From: Jaltomata sinuosa
Taxonomy: Eukaryota; Streptophyta; Magnoliopsida; Solanales; Solanaceae
Direction of reading: 5' to 3'
Assembly (NCBI GenBank): GCA_003996215.1
Contig: QJPP01001723.1
Location: forward strand, 1-64,000
DNA length: 64,000 bases
The number at the start of each line of letters is the position of its first letter. The first letter of the stretch is position 1. The notes beneath the pieces are model-generated. The model was not told the DNA's origin and searched no databases. It was given only the letters and a program-made list of their open reading frames with translations. A program made the translations under genes and the position numbers. Of the stretch, positions 34,570 through 46,250 are shown one piece after another.

Positions 34570-35662
34570 ACCCTCGAAGAAGACATCAAAAAACTCAAGA
34601 CAAGGCTTTCAGAGTTATCTGACAGAAACAACTCTCTACCAAGTGATATGAATAAAGCCAGACTTGAGTTGGAACATAATCATAAATGAACAAAATCTTC
34701 AAATCTTCTCTCTCATATTTAGAACAGTCAGATCACCTCCAAGCACGGGCTGTGATTTAAACCTGAGGGCTCTAAGACAAACTACTCTATGAATATAGTG
34801 TGCACTGCATGGAAAGACATCTCAAGAGTCAATCTCCAATATATCTAAAAGTTGATCAAAGGAATATGAACTTTGTTAACACAGTCAAGTGGAAACACCC
34901 AACCCAAAATAAGCAAAGGAGCTTGAATTCCATTAACAGGATCAAATCCAAGAAACTGAGAAGGATGCTCTCCATTAAAAGGGAGCTTCCATACTGGGCC
35001 AAGAGAGACCTGATTCATCCCTTCACTCATAAAAGGGGACCCAAGCTTAAATGGGTACCCAAGATGAGTCACTAATCACTCTGCAAAAAAGGAGAGAGGA
35101 ATGAGCAAGATTGGATACCTTGACAATACTTGCTCCAAACCCATGACAGGAAACAAAATTGGATTCCTCTTTTCTAAAGTCTCAAGGTAGTTGTATGACC
35201 CTGACACTAAAAATCTGAAAAATTATGGTATAGGAGGGGTATGTGTAAATCCAAGAGGTACATAACTCAGGGGGAACATTCATGCATCAGCAAGAGTACG
35301 GATGGTGGCAATAAACTCAGCATCTCAAAAGAGAAAGAGGGTGGAAAGGACTCAAGGAGAAGATCCTCAAGGTATGCACATCCTTTACAAAGCTATCAAA
35401 TTACATTGCATAAATTGGGTATTGTCTTTGTCATGAGAACCTGATCCTCAGAAACCCTCCGCTTGCCTAAATAAGATAGATTTCTAAGCGGGAAAATCAA
35501 ACATTGTGCTGATAATTATTAATTCCCTCTTTTCTAAAACTGACAACCGTCACTTCGAACCCATCCCACACTTCAAACACCCATTCACAAGAAATCGTTC
35601 ATCTCCTCCATACTATCTCTCACAAATTAGTCAAAATTTCCCTTCCTCCAGGAATCACTATA
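34570..35662 (+). pseudogene. Degraded gag-pol junction with protease scrap; pol lost
   Basis: GPKLKWVPKM near 35034-35063 and YLDNTCSKPMTGN from 35116 correspond to the linker and the aspartic protease active site of copia elements; here the DSG/DNT triad reads DNT. After about 35200 no integrase or reverse transcriptase motif appears on either strand before the next ORF at 35663. I infer one or more large deletions here. Confidence 0.6.
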
Positions 35663-37218
35663 ATGGCTTCCTCTTCATCAAAACCCAGTGCTTTCCCCTA
35701 CCATTCTCTCGTTGACTACTCCGATGATGAGGATTTCTCCCCATCCATTGTGTCTCCCACTCAGGGGAAACATCGATCAAGATCTCCCTCTCCCTCACTT
35801 CTGTTTGCTCCACCAAGATCACCTCCTCCAAAATCATCCTCAAAATCCTCATCTCCATAACCCCAAAAATCTGACTCTCTGAATATTTCATGGAGTTCAT
35901 ATGGAAACCCCCCAAATCCTTCTTCTGCAGTTCCAAAATCCTTCTCCTCTGAAGAAGAGGAGATAGATAGTGATGGGGATATGGTCATTGTCTCAAGAAC
36001 TACAAAGGGTGAGTCTATTGCCATACCAAGGTACAAGAAAAGAAGTGTTGTAAAAGCCCCCAGGAAACCATTGTCAAAACCCCTCTCTAATCTCACTCCC
36101 TCACCCTCTCCTCCCACAAGAAAACCACCCACCCCAAAAGGGGCTACGAATGCCCAGGAGGAAGTTAAGAAGAAAAGAGCTAGGGTGGCTTTAGGGAAGA
36201 AGAAGATTGGTGATAATGATGAACCAATCAGTGTGGAGGAAGAGGATGTTGAAGTAAAAGAAGAAGTTGCCTCCCCTCAACCTGTGAAGAACAAGAACTA
36301 TGAGAAGTTTTTGAAGCTAGGATCTCTTGGCTACTATGCCACACAACCCCTACTGAAAGCGAGGATTATTAACAGAGAGGCATGGTCAAACCCCTTCATG
36401 AAAAAATTGCTAGATAGACTTGGGTTTCAGGGATGGGATCATTTATTTAAAACTACAGATGTTGTGCTGCATAAAGAGGAGGTAGTGGAATTTTATGCAA
36501 ATTTAAGGATGTTGGATGGTTGGGTAGTCAGCTTCAGTGTGAACGGAGTTGAAATTATTTTTGATCCTGAGAAACTGGGAGAGATACTGATAGTTCCCTC
36601 TGAAGGGCTAGAAGAGTATGTATAGAAGTCAGATGAAGATTGTCTTTTGACTAGAAAATTCTCACAAGGTAAGGAGAAGAGGGTGTCCAGAAAGGTGCTT
36701 AAAAGTGAAATGGCTCCTGATCACAAACTCTTACTTGAGATTTTGAATAAGGAGATATTGCCTAGAGGAGGTAGGGGGAATGAGGCTAGCTTTAGAGACA
36801 TGGGGATCATGAATGCCTTAGACCTGGATGAGAGGATCAACTTCCCTGCACTTATGATCAAACATATGGGAAGAGTAACCTCCCCAAAGACTGCCCTCAT
36901 GGCTTGGCCTATGGGTTCCTGTTGACTGAGGTGTTTAGGAGTTTTGATGTGCCTCTAGGAGAAGGGGTTACAACAACCAAGTTTGATAGAATCACTCTTT
37001 CCACTTTAGAAGAGTGTGAATGCCTGCCTGCACAACCCCTTAAGAAAAGCAGCTCCATCCCTGTGTCTCAACCCTTACTGGATCTAGAGACTGCCTATCA
37101 GAAAATAGCCTAGCTAAAAAGGGAGAATGAAGGATTAAATGAGTGTCTTGCAGCTTCTCAAACTCAGGTGGATACCCTCAAGAATGAGATGATTGTGCAG
37201 CAGAACAAACATATGTAA
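35663..37218 (+). pseudogene. Env-position ORF of the SIRE-type element (putative plant transposon protein family)
   Basis: From ATG at 35663 one frame runs to 36925 with only two stops (TAA 35858, TAG 36623); a frameshift near 36904-36925 moves it to the next frame, which has a TAG at 37111 and ends at 37218. In order: serine/proline-rich N-terminus, a basic/proline-rich tract with acidic DDEPISVEEEDVEVKEE, a folded region with YYATQPLLKARIINREAW, VVEFYANLRMLDG and VNGVEIIFDPEKLGEIL, then RDMGIMNALDLDERINFPALMIKHM, and a coiled-coil C-terminus. The folded region resembles the plant family annotated as putative plant transposon protein (PF20167, from memory). I see no signal peptide or clear membrane segment, so an envelope role is only positional. 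Function unknown. Confidence 0.7.
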
Positions 37219-37733
37219 AACATCCAGTCCCTGATGAACCTGATCCCCAAGCCAAGACCTTTATCTTGATCCTTCTGAGCCTCTTCTCACTAAATCCCTC
37301 CCCCTCGTAAACTATTACTAGTTTTTGGCTCTCAATTGATAGACAATTCGTGATTTTTGTATTTATTTTGCTCTGTTTTGTTTTGGTAGCCAATGGATGG
37401 CTTAATATATGCTTATCTTGATGTTCATACTTTTATGCTTCCATATCTCTTGCATCTTGGTAAATAACTATGCTCTTTTTAATGATGTCAAAAGGTGGAA
37501 GAATTAGAAAAGTAAGTGTGTGCTATGCTAGTATGCTAGGGTGTGCTATGTACATGGGAGAAGAATTAAGATGTGTTGCTGCTACTATGTTAAAATCTAG
37601 CATGACACAGTAGAAGAGTGTGAAGAGTGCACCTAAATGTGCGGTCATGTGCTAAATGTTCAAAATGTTCAAAATGTGTTTCCACTGCTGCTACATGTTT
37701 TTTTTCAAAAATAGGATAGAGTTTGCCATCATC

Positions 37734-37747
37734 AAAAAGGGGGAAAT
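37734..37747 (+). other. Polypurine tract of the SIRE-type element
   Basis: AAAAAGGGGGAAAT abuts the 3' LTR start. Confidence 0.8.
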
Positions 37748-38558
37748 TGAAGAACCTTGTCAAACAAGTTTTCAAACAAGTTTTGATAATGAGGCAAAAC
37801 CTATTTTTTGGTAAAAATATATTTATGAAAACGCTCAATAAAAGAAGCATCCTAGTCAAAGAAGGAGAGGAAAATCGTGTGAATAAAGAAGGAAAGAAGG
37901 CGAGCAAAAAGAAATATCCAAGTCCAACAAGGAGTGGACTAATTCAAGGTGGCAACCAACTTCTACAAGGAAAGGATTGGTTTTTCCTTTAAAGAAGATG
38001 AGAGAGCTTGAGACCTCTATAAAAGCATTGGAGCTATGAAGAATTCAATCACCTATTGCACGAAGCTGAGAAGGAGTATTCTCAAGCAATAGAGACTCAA
38101 GCAAGCTATTCAAATGAAGACACAAAGAGAGAATTATTTCCAGTCCAATCATGTGTGATTGTTAGAACAAATAGTGTGTGTTGTGAGGCTTGTAACTAGA
38201 AGTGGGTTTGGCTTCTAGAGAGAGTTGTGAGAATTGTAACAAGAAGTGGGTTTGGCTTCTTGTAAGAGAGTTTGTGAGAATCGTACCAAGAAGTGGGTTT
38301 GGCTTCTTGGAGAGAGAGTTAGAGTGAGCTGAAACAATAAGATTTTATTGTTTGAGTTAGGTACTAGAGTTAGTTCCTTTGATTATTGAGTTGTAATCAT
38401 AAAACTTGAAAAGTTAGTAGAAGTGAGTTCGTGGTTTTTTCTCCTGGAGTTAGGGCATTTTCCACGTAAATATTGTGTGTTAATTTACTTATTGTTTTAA
38501 GTGGAACTATGCTAAGGACCTGGTCCCTGAGTTAAGTAGTGGGAACTAACTTTCTTTA
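37748..38558 (+). repeat. 3' LTR of the SIRE-type element
   Basis: It matches the 5' LTR end to end with scattered substitutions and one extra 15-16 bp segment near 38085-38100. It ends TTTCTTTA where the 5' LTR ends TTTCTTCA. Confidence 0.9.
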
Positions 38559-38563
38559 GACCT

Positions 38564-39551
38564 CCTATCGTCCAGAAAACCAGCCCAATCGACATCAGTA
38601 AAACCATTGAGAAGGAGCTTCGAAGATTGCTGGAGACGCAACCCATGAGTCATAGTACCTTTCAGATAATGTAAAACACGTTTCATAGCCTAAAAATGAG
38701 AAAGAGTGGGGAAGTTCATAAACTGGCACAATTTATTAACACAAAATGACACATTCGAGCGTGTACTAGAAAGGTATTGAAGTGCTCCTGCTAGACTGCG
38801 ATACAAAATTGGATCAGAGAAGGGCTCACTGCCAATTTTTAGAGAGCTGCAAACCACCTACCATAGGTGTTGATATTGGCTTTTCCCCGTGCATGTTCGC
38901 ACCACCAAGAAGATCATGAATGTACTTTGACTGAGAAAGAATCAAACCTGAGCCTGTGTAATTAACTTCTATTCCCAAAAAATACTGAAGTTTTCCCAAG
39001 TCCTTCAATGCAAAACAAGATGAAAGTCTCCGTAAAAAATCATCGATAAAATCTTCAGAATTGCCTGTAATGACCAAGTCATCAACATAGACCAAAATTA
39101 TAGTGAAATTGCCACAAGAATTATGAACAAACAGTGAAGTATCCGACTTAGAGGAAATGAAACCAACATCGAATAAGGCAGTTCGTAATTTATCAAAACA
39201 AGCCCTAGGAGCTTGCTTGAGACCATATAGAACTTTATGAAGGCGGCAAACATGCGTTGGGTACTTAGGATCAACAAACCCTGATGGTTGAGTCATGTAA
39301 ACCTCCTCTTGTAATTCACCATGTAGGAATGCATTTTTGACGTCAAGTTGACGCAAATCCCACCCTTTGGACAAAGCTAGAGTTAACACCACCCTTATAG
39401 TCGTAGGCTTCAACACTGGACTAAAAGTGTCATGATAATCAATTTCATCCTCTTGATTAAAACCTTTCGCTACTAAACGAGCCTTGTACCTTTCATTGGA
39501 GCAATTTGGAGTGAGTGTAAGTTTGAATACCCATTTACTGCCAACAATGTT
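38564..39551 (-). pseudogene. Copia reverse transcriptase and first half of RNase H
   Basis: The reading shows GSKWVFK, YKARLVAKGFNQ, LDVKNAFLHGEL, YGLKQAPRACF, ILVYVDDLVITG (catalytic YVDD), LKDLGKLQYFLGIE and GLILSQSKYI, in order. A TGA precedes NIVGSKWVFK near 39550. RNase H starts FTDVDWAGFLDDRR at 38610 and is cut at 38564 by the SIRE insertion. The core 38826-39416 is an uninterrupted ORF of 196 codons, so decay is moderate. Confidence 0.9.
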
Positions 39552-41298
39552 TCATGCTTTTGATATCGGTACAAGGGTCCAAGTATCATTTTGAATAAGA
39601 GCATTGTATTCCTCTTGCATAGCTTTTCTCCAATGAACATCTCTATTGGCTTGAGTAAAGCAGGTCAGCTCAGAAGGAGGAGTGGAATTAGGTAACAGAT
39701 ATTTCATAGATAAATTTGCACCAGGTCGAGAATTTTTAACTTTACAGCGAGTAACCATATCATGAGGAATAAAATTGGAATAAGTGGTATTATTATGCCT
39801 AGGAGATGGATTAGAGGCTGATTGTGGCACAATAGTTAGTAAAGCAGGCAAATCAACAGTGAAATTTAAAGTCAGTAAAGAGGCAGGGGAGATTGGAGGT
39901 GATCTTGGTGAAATAGGACCTTGAACCATTTGAATCAGATTATGAGGGAGATTACTGGCATGATTAGGCAAGGCCAAGGTGTTTGTAGTAAAACCTGAAT
40001 GAGAAAAATCTGGAGACAAGCAGTTGTTATCTGAAGTGCAAAAAGCTAGTACATGCAACGTGGAAGAGACTTGATTATGAGATGGGATCACTAACAAGGT
40101 GTGTGTTAACTCTGTTAATGAAAAATTTGATTCATCAAACACAACATGACGAGAAATATACACGTACAGTTGAAACAAGAAGACATTTGTAGCCTTTATG
40201 ATGTAAACGATACCCCAAAAAGATACATTGTGATGATCTAAAGGCAAGTTTATTTGAATTGTAGGGTCTCAAATATGGATAGCAAGCACACCCAAAAACC
40301 TTTAAGAAATTATAATCGGGAACTTTTCGATACAATTTCTCAAAAGGAGAAATATTTTGAAGAAAAGGAGTAGGCATACGATTGATGAGATATGTTGTTG
40401 TATAAAAGGTATCAGCCCAAAATTGCAGAGGTAATGAAGCGTGAGTTAACAAAGTCAAGCCAGTCTCAACAATATGGCGATTCTTACGTTCTGCTGAGAC
40501 ATTTTGTTCATGAGTATGAAGGCAAGAGATGTAATGGACTATACCAGCATGTTCAAAAAAAATTGAACACTTTTTATATTTGCCACCCCAGTCTGACTGA
40601 ATAACTTTTATTTTGCGTTCAAAATAATTTTCCACTTATGATTTAAAATGCGAAAAAATAGAATAAACTTCACTTTTGGAGGACATGGGATAATACCAAG
40701 TGAATTTTGTACAATCATCAATAAAGACAACCTAGTAACTAAATTTATTAATTGTTAAGTAAGGTGCAGGATCCCAAACATCAGAATGAATTAAGTCCAA
40801 TGGATGTAAAGATAAAGAAGAAGATACTGGAAAAGGTTGTTTATGGCTTTTGCCGTGTTGACAAGATGAACAAACACTAGAAATTTTATTCATTGAAACT
40901 GATAAGTTGAGTGTTTTAACAAAACTCTGAACAACTTTAATTGAAGGATGCCCTAAACGACTATGCCAAACATCAAAAGAGGAATTGAAAACAAGGAATG
41001 TTTGTGGTTTATTTGAAGAACGCCAATGAGATCTTATAAAGGAGAAAATCTTGTAGAGGCCATTATCAAGTCTTCCTTCCAATAGTACTTTCCTCGTTGC
41101 CCGATCCTTCACAACCCAAAATCGAGGGTGAAATTCAAAATAAACATTATTATTAGCAGTAAATTGAGCCATACTTAATAAACTCTTAGTAATCTCAGGC
41201 ACATATAAAATATTTTTAAGATGCAAAGCTTTCGAAGAGGACATCAATTTAGATTCTCCAATATGAGAAATAGGCAAACCTTCTCTATTACCAACCAA
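39552..41298 (-). pseudogene. Copia integrase with preceding zinc-binding region
   Basis: The 40732-41298 frame holds the GAG-pre-integrase motif WHSRLGHPS and CSSCQHGKSHKQPF (HHCC zinc site), then IHSDVWDP with the first catalytic Asp. The next frame (40135-40635) holds IQSDWGGKY (second Asp) and NVSAERKNRHIVETG with the Glu, followed by FGCACYPYLRPY and SQCIFLGY. A third frame (39552-40247) continues with VVFDESNFSL and a serine/proline-rich linker to RDVHWRKAMQEEYNALI. So the D,D,E triad is visible but split across frames by at least two frameshifts and stops. Confidence 0.85.
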
Positions 41299-41735
41299 GA
41301 TTTGGTTTGTGCACCTTTGATTGTCAGATTATTGAGGTCATTAGTAAGGTGATTTGTAGAACCCGAGTCAGGATACCAAGCAGGATTGTACACAACATTA
41401 GGCTGAGCTACATAGGCTGCCATATGAGTTTTGAAAGCAGCTTGATATGCATGATTGAAATGATGGTAGCAATCGAGAGCCGTGTGACTAAATTTGTAGC
41501 ACCCTTGACATTGAGAGGACCCATTTGAATTCTGCCCGTGAGACCCATTACCATTTCTACCTCCACAACCACGGCCATGTCCAGATCTTCCTCCACCGTA
41601 GTTGTTCAAAGTAGGGTGTCTTTTGTAACCACCATATCCTTTGAGGCTTGAAGAAACATTAGGATTTCTTGCAGTAAAATTTGCTTGACCAAAGCCTTGT
41701 TCCACAATTGTGAAATTTTTCCAATCGTGTCTCAT
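41244..41735 (-). pseudogene. Copia gag zinc knuckle and protease
   Basis: The reading has a glycine/asparagine-rich stretch, zinc knuckle CQGCYKFSHTALDC (CX2CX4HX4C) and then the aspartic protease active site WYPDSGSTNHLTND. It overlaps the end of the next frame at 41244-41298, showing a frameshift there. Confidence 0.85.
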
Positions 41736-42404
41736 GGCTCAACAAGAGTCCATGTAGGTCAGCAAGTGTTATAGTTTCAGGCCTAGAAGTAACAGATATA
41801 ACAAGAGCATCATAATTAGGACCTAGACCTCCAAGGATATGAAGTATAATATCATCATCAGTGATGGGCTGCACAACAGCAGCCAAGTTATCGGCAATAG
41901 ATTTCATCTTTTGCAGATAATCTGTCATAGGGGTCGCCCCTTTCTTGGTCGTCTAAAGTTGAAGACATAATTGCATCAATCTCACTTTAGACTAATATGA
42001 AAACATGGTCTCTAATGCCTTCCACACATCTTTGGCAGTAGCACATCCAATGACTTGCCCTAGAACACTTTTAGTAGGAGAGAAGAAAGAAGCCAACTTA
42101 ATAAAAGTTGATCTTGTCTTCTCCAGGCAGTATAAACCGGGTTAACTGTGGCTTCTGCAGAAGAATTATCTTCTGCTGAACTTCTAAAAATAAATTTAGA
42201 TAAACACTTGTGAGTTCCATCGATATATCCTTCAAAATCATGACCTCTTAAGGTAGAAAGAATTTGTGATCGCCACAAGATATAATTGCTCCTGTCCAAC
42301 TTTATCAAACTTGAGTGGGTGAAGTTGTTTGAGAGTGAACCATTAGAACCTGCTACTGTATTTTGGGAAGAAAGAATAGAAGTGGCGATCCACTGATTTG
42401 CCAT
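41659..42404 (-). pseudogene. Copia gag
   Basis: The start MANQWIATSILSSQN lies 38 bp inside the 5' LTR and primer-binding site. LIKLDRSNYILWRSQILSTLRGHDFEGYIDG is the conserved opening of copia gag (UBN2/retrotran_gag type) and is followed by WRRQDQLLLSWLLSSL. After a broken stretch 41929-42059, gag resumes with TDYLQKMKSIADNLAAV and ILHILGGLGPNYDALV. Confidence 0.85.
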
Positions 42405-42426
42405 TGTTGAGGGAAGCGATTTTGTA

Positions 42427-42442
42427 CTCCGCTATGATACCA
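42427..42442 (-). other. Primer-binding site of the minus-strand copia element
   Basis: The minus strand reads TGGTATCATAGCGGAG immediately after the LTR end; the first eight bases and most of the next four match initiator tRNA-Met. Confidence 0.75.
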
Positions 42443-42661
42443 TGAAAGGATTGAGAGAACAATATAATTTTCATATATTTATTTGCTGCTTCACTCAATG
42501 TTTTATATACAGGTACAATAGAAAAGTCCTACTAAGGGAAGGAAAGCAAAGAAAAGTCCTACGAAGGAAATAAGAGTACAGGGCTTATGAGATAATGAAT
42601 AGGAGCCAATTTTAAAGCAAACAATTACTATTATTTATCTCTTATAGTAGAAATCCTGATA
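42443..42661 (-). repeat. 5' LTR of the minus-strand copia element
   Basis: It matches 31615-31828. Its outer end reads TATCAGGATT on the minus strand where the other LTR has TGTTAGGATA. It contains a GAAAAGTCCTAC segment repeated twice around 42522-42562. Confidence 0.8.
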
Positions 42662-42666
42662 ATAAT

Positions 42667-43064
42667 AACAATAGATGAATATTAAGAGAAGAGAAAGAAA
42701 CATGATTAAGCTTCAAAGACCAATCAACTAATAATTCTATCCTGTTTTCTATCTTTTGGACTTTTAAATCCACAACATAGTTTTTGCATTCCATGGTGTT
42801 TTAACCAATAATTTCCCTGTTGTTGCTATAAGTTTTTCATGGGTTTGAACCTATTTTACTTTTTCCACCTGTATTTTGCTTTCAATGTTGTATATCAATC
42901 CTCATGGGACTTTGAGAAGGGTTTGACTCAAGGTTGTTTGTTGGGTTTTGACCTAACATGATTATGCGAGGGAAAGGATTAGTCCTCGTGGACTCGGGCA
43001 ATGTCACATGCAAACAAGAAAAAAATAAGGATTAACATTTATGAATCATAACAGAAAGCACACA
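42667..43064 (+). other. Intergenic DNA between two copia elements
   Basis: No gene or repeat family recognised. T-rich text and no long ORF. Confidence 0.5.
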
Positions 43065-43069
43065 TAAGG

Positions 43070-43446
43070 TGTTAATTATATCTGGAATTTTTCTCTTGTA
43101 TATTTTAAGAAACTCACAATCCCTATTGGTTTAGGAAACCCTTTGTCCTAATGGATTTGGGAAAGGAAAGTATAGTCCTTATAGGTTTGGGACTACTTGG
43201 GGTCTATATATAGGGTTGTAGTTGGGAATTCTAAAAGCATATTGTACATTGTAAGCTTCTCTTCTTTCATAGTGCAAAACTCTCTCTGCTTTTTCTTAGA
43301 GGATTAGCCCTAGCCGAACCTCGTTAAATCCTTGTGTTATTTTTCTTCTCTATTTTATTTGTGTGTTGATTGTGTGCTAGTTAACCCATGATACTTCCGC
43401 AATAATTATTATCAGATCTCAACAATTGATATCAGAAAATGCAACA
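43070..43446 (+). repeat. 5' LTR of the Tork-like element
   Basis: TATA box TATATATAG is at 43205-43213 and a pyrimidine-rich CTTCTCTTCTTTC follows. The 3' LTR has an extra GGAGTGGGAGAACCTTTTCC near 46375, which explains most of the length difference. Confidence 0.85.
43205..43213 (+). promoter_or_regulatory. TATA box of the Tork-like 5' LTR
   Basis: GGTCTATATATAGGGTTG is a strong TATA context; the same occurs at 46422-46430. Confidence 0.6.
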
Positions 43447-43448
43447 AT

Positions 43449-43460
43449 TGGTATCAGAGC
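43449..43460 (+). other. Primer-binding site of the Tork-like element
   Basis: TGGTATCAGAGC, two bases inside the LTR, matches initiator tRNA-Met exactly over 12 bases. Confidence 0.85.
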
Positions 43461-43495
43461 AAGGTTATGGTTCCTACACATAGTCAAGGGTTAAG

Positions 43496-44625
43496 ATGTC
43501 TCCATCATCTTCAACAAAGTATGAAGTAGAGAAATTCGATGGAGGGTCTAGTTTCAGTCTATGGAAGATTAAAATGAGATGAGATCATCTCTGGTGTTAC
43601 AAGGGTTATGGAAAGCAATCGAGGAGACTTTTCTAGAGGAGATGAAAGGGTCATAGAAAGCAGACCTGAAGGAGAGGGCTTTGAGTGCAATTTTCATGAG
43701 CGTTACAGATAGCATTCTTCAGAAAATTGCTGAAGAGAAATCTGCAACAACGGCATGGAAGAAGCTGGAAGATCTGTATTCTAAGAAATCACTGACAAAC
43801 TGCCTCTACTTGAAAAAGAGGTTGTACAATCTTTTGATGTATGAAGGTACACCAGTTAAAACTCACCTTGATGATTTTAATTCAATTATAATGGACTTGA
43901 AGAACATAGATATCAAGATTGAGAGTGAGGATCAGGCCTTGATTGGGTTATGTTCTTTACCACCGTCGTACAATACTTTTGCTGATACGTTGCTATATGG
44001 GAAAGACAGTATTTCACTGGATGATGTTAGTAATGCACTAAAATCTAAAGAACTGAAGAAGAGCTTTTCGGATAGCAGAACTGAGGGTGAAGGTCTTGTG
44101 AGTAGGGGAAGAACACAACAAAAGGACTTTAATAAGAAAAAGTCCAATGCCATATCAAAGTCTAGAGCAAGGAAGCAGAACTGCTATGAGTGCGGGGAGC
44201 AAGGTCACTACAAAAGAGATTGTCCTAAGCTAAAGGAGAAAAGAGGGAAGCAGAAAGTTGATTACTTAGCAAATATTGTTGACACTAGTAACAATTCTGA
44301 TGATAATGACTATGTAGGGGAAGTTTATGCCGCGAGTTCTGATCATAGGCATAATTCCTGCATTTTTGATTCTGGTACAACTTTCCACATGTGTTCACAC
44401 AAGAACTGGTTTGCAACTTACAAGCAGACAAGTGGGACTGTCTACCTAGGTGATGATAATCCACTAGAGGTAGTGGGGATTGGTAATATCAAATTGAGAA
44501 TATTCAATGGCATTATCAGAAATATTGAGTGTTGGCATGTTCCTTGAATGAAAAAGAATTTGATTTCTCTTTCGACTTTGGATGATCAAGGGTATATGTT
44601 TCACTCAGAGAATGGGAAACTTTAA
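43496..44625 (+). pseudogene. gag and protease of the Tork-like element
   Basis: Gag starts at ATG 43496 with KYEVEKFDGGSSFSLWKIKM. A TGA follows directly, then further stops, and a frameshift before 43681. From there 288 codons are open: SATTAWKKLEDLYSKKSLTN, HLDDFNSIIMDLKNIDI, zinc knuckle CYECGEQGHYKRDC, then the protease CIFDSGTTFHMCSHKNWF with DSG catalytic triplet. A TGA at 44545 and a TAA at 44623 end it. This gag resembles the Tnt1 type closely. Confidence 0.9.
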
Positions 44626-44629
44626 GTGT

Positions 44630-46110
44630 GTAAAGGCTCCATGGTACTTATAAAGGGTAAGCTGCATTCTAGACTATATTATCTTCAAGACAGTGTAGTT
44701 GAAGGGAAGCAATTGTAGCTTCTGGAAGGAGTGATTTGAATCAGTCTCAGTTGTGGCACTACTGACTTGGTCATATGAGTGATAAGGGATTGTCTTTGTT
44801 GAGCAAACAAAATTTGTTGGATGGATAAAAAAATCAAGCTTTGAATTTTTGTGAACATTGTATGTTTGGTAAGAAAACAAGGGTAAATTTCAGTAAGAAA
44901 GCGGAGCACAAGACCAAAGACAAGTTAGATTATATACATTCAGACTTGTGGGGTCCAAACAGAGTTCCCTCCAAAAGTGGTGCCAGGTACTTTGTGACTT
45001 TGATTGACGATTACTCAAGAATGGTATGGGTGTATTTTCTAAAAATAAAAGATGAGGCATATCCGACATTTGTTAAATGGAAGACGATGGTTGAGAGGCA
45101 GTCTGAAAGAAAAGTCAAGCGTCTTCGAACTGACAATGGGCTGGAATTTAGCAACTTAGAGTTTAATGAGTTTTCCAGCAGGGAGGGCATAGTGAGACAC
45201 CACACTTGTGTTGGAACACCACAACAAAATGGTGTTGCAGAACGTATGAACAAAATACTTTGTGATAGGGCACGAAGTATGCTTTCACACTCATGTGTTA
45301 GCAAGGATTTTTGGGCTAAAGCAATTAATACAACTTATTATTTGGTCAATAGATCTCCATCCACAACTATTGAGTTCAAAACTCCTTTTGAGGTTTGGTC
45401 CAGTTCGCCTGCTGATTATTCAAATTTGAGGATATTTGGTTGTCATGTTTATGCTCATGAGAGGGATGGAAAACTTGAGCCAAGGGCAAAGAAGTGCATA
45501 TTTCTAGGGTATACAACAGGAGTGAAAGGTTACAGACTGTGGTGCACAGATAAAAATACTCCAGGATTAATTATTAGTAAGGATGTGATATTCAATGAAT
45601 CTGCCTCACTGGACAATCAGAAGGAGAAGGAAATAGCAGAAACAGATCGTGGTGTCACTGACCGCATAGAGCTAGAGATTGAATCTCCACTAGCTCAGCC
45701 CAGTAGTTTAGAAGTGGAGGAGGTGCAAAACCTTAATCATGATGATAATGTTGATGCACCTATGAAACAAGAATCGTATAGCATTGCAACAGGCAGAGAG
45801 AAGAGAGTGATCAACTGACCAAAAAAGTTAGCAAACGTGGTTGATGAAAATCTTTCTGGATACGCAAATTTTGTGGAATTTGCATTATAAGTTGCGGAGA
45901 CCATTGACGTGTTTGATCCTAATAGCTATAAAGAAGCTATTTATAGTTCAAAGGGAGATCGATGGATTGGTGATATGGGTGAAGAGATTGAGTCACTTCA
46001 CAAGAAACAAGCATGGAAGTTTGGCTCATTTCCAAAGGGACAAAAGGTAGTCGACATCAAAGGGGTTGTTGATCTGAAGAAAATGTCTACACATGATAAT
46101 CCGGCATAAA
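44630..46110 (+). pseudogene. Integrase of the Tork-like element, joined to the RNase H tail
   Basis: A broken pre-integrase stretch (44660-44840) leads to an open 326-codon integrase reading: IHSDLWGPN (first Asp), LRTDNGLEF (second Asp), QQNGVAERMNKIL (Glu), then FLGYTTGVKGYRLW and a degenerate tail to 45818. After a TGA and a TAA the frame continues through SYKEAIYSSKGDRWIGDM and KKQAWKFG, the normal linker to reverse transcriptase. At about 46050-46060 it passes straight into GVVDLKKMSTHDNPA, the end of RNase H. The whole catalytic D,D,E set is intact; everything from the start of reverse transcriptase to the end of RNase H is missing. Confidence 0.85.
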
Positions 46111-46250
46111 TGATGGCTAAGGGAGTCCCGACCAATAAGTTTAGGCATTGCCTAGACTTGATTGGTGTGTGTAATACTCAGTGAGCCCGTTCAAGGGCTG
46201 AGTGCAAGTCGGAGAGATGTTGTTCCTGTTGATGAAAAGAATTCAAGCCA

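Larger units (their letters stand above)
32262..38558 (+). mobile_element. SIRE-type copia element lacking pol but keeping an env-position ORF
   Basis: LTRs of 794 bp (32262-33055) and 811 bp (37748-38558) start TGAAGAACC. The target duplication GACCT is perfect (32257-32261 and 38559-38563). A tRNA-iMet-type primer-binding site lies at 33058, a polypurine tract at 37734, gag at 33098-34569, a protease scrap near 35110, and a second ORF at 35663-37218. Integrase, reverse transcriptase and RNase H are absent. The SIRE assignment rests on the gag type and the extra ORF between pol and the 3' LTR. Confidence 0.85.
31615..42661 (-). mobile_element. Ty1/copia element, short-LTR type, interrupted by a SIRE-type element
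   Basis: LTRs of 214 bp (31615-31828) and 219 bp (42443-42661) flank gag, protease, integrase, reverse transcriptase and RNase H in copia order on the minus strand. Target duplications AGAAT and ATAAT match at four of five bases. Removing the SIRE element (32262-38558 plus one GACCT) leaves about 4.7 kb, normal for a short-LTR copia. Every domain is recognisable but stops and frameshifts make it non-functional. The short LTR suggests an Ale-like lineage, but I would not insist on it. Confidence 0.9.

Noticed and set aside
35663..37218. Viral envelope glycoprotein
   Set aside because: No signal peptide, cysteine pattern or membrane segment is visible; only the position is env-like, so no entry function is claimed.
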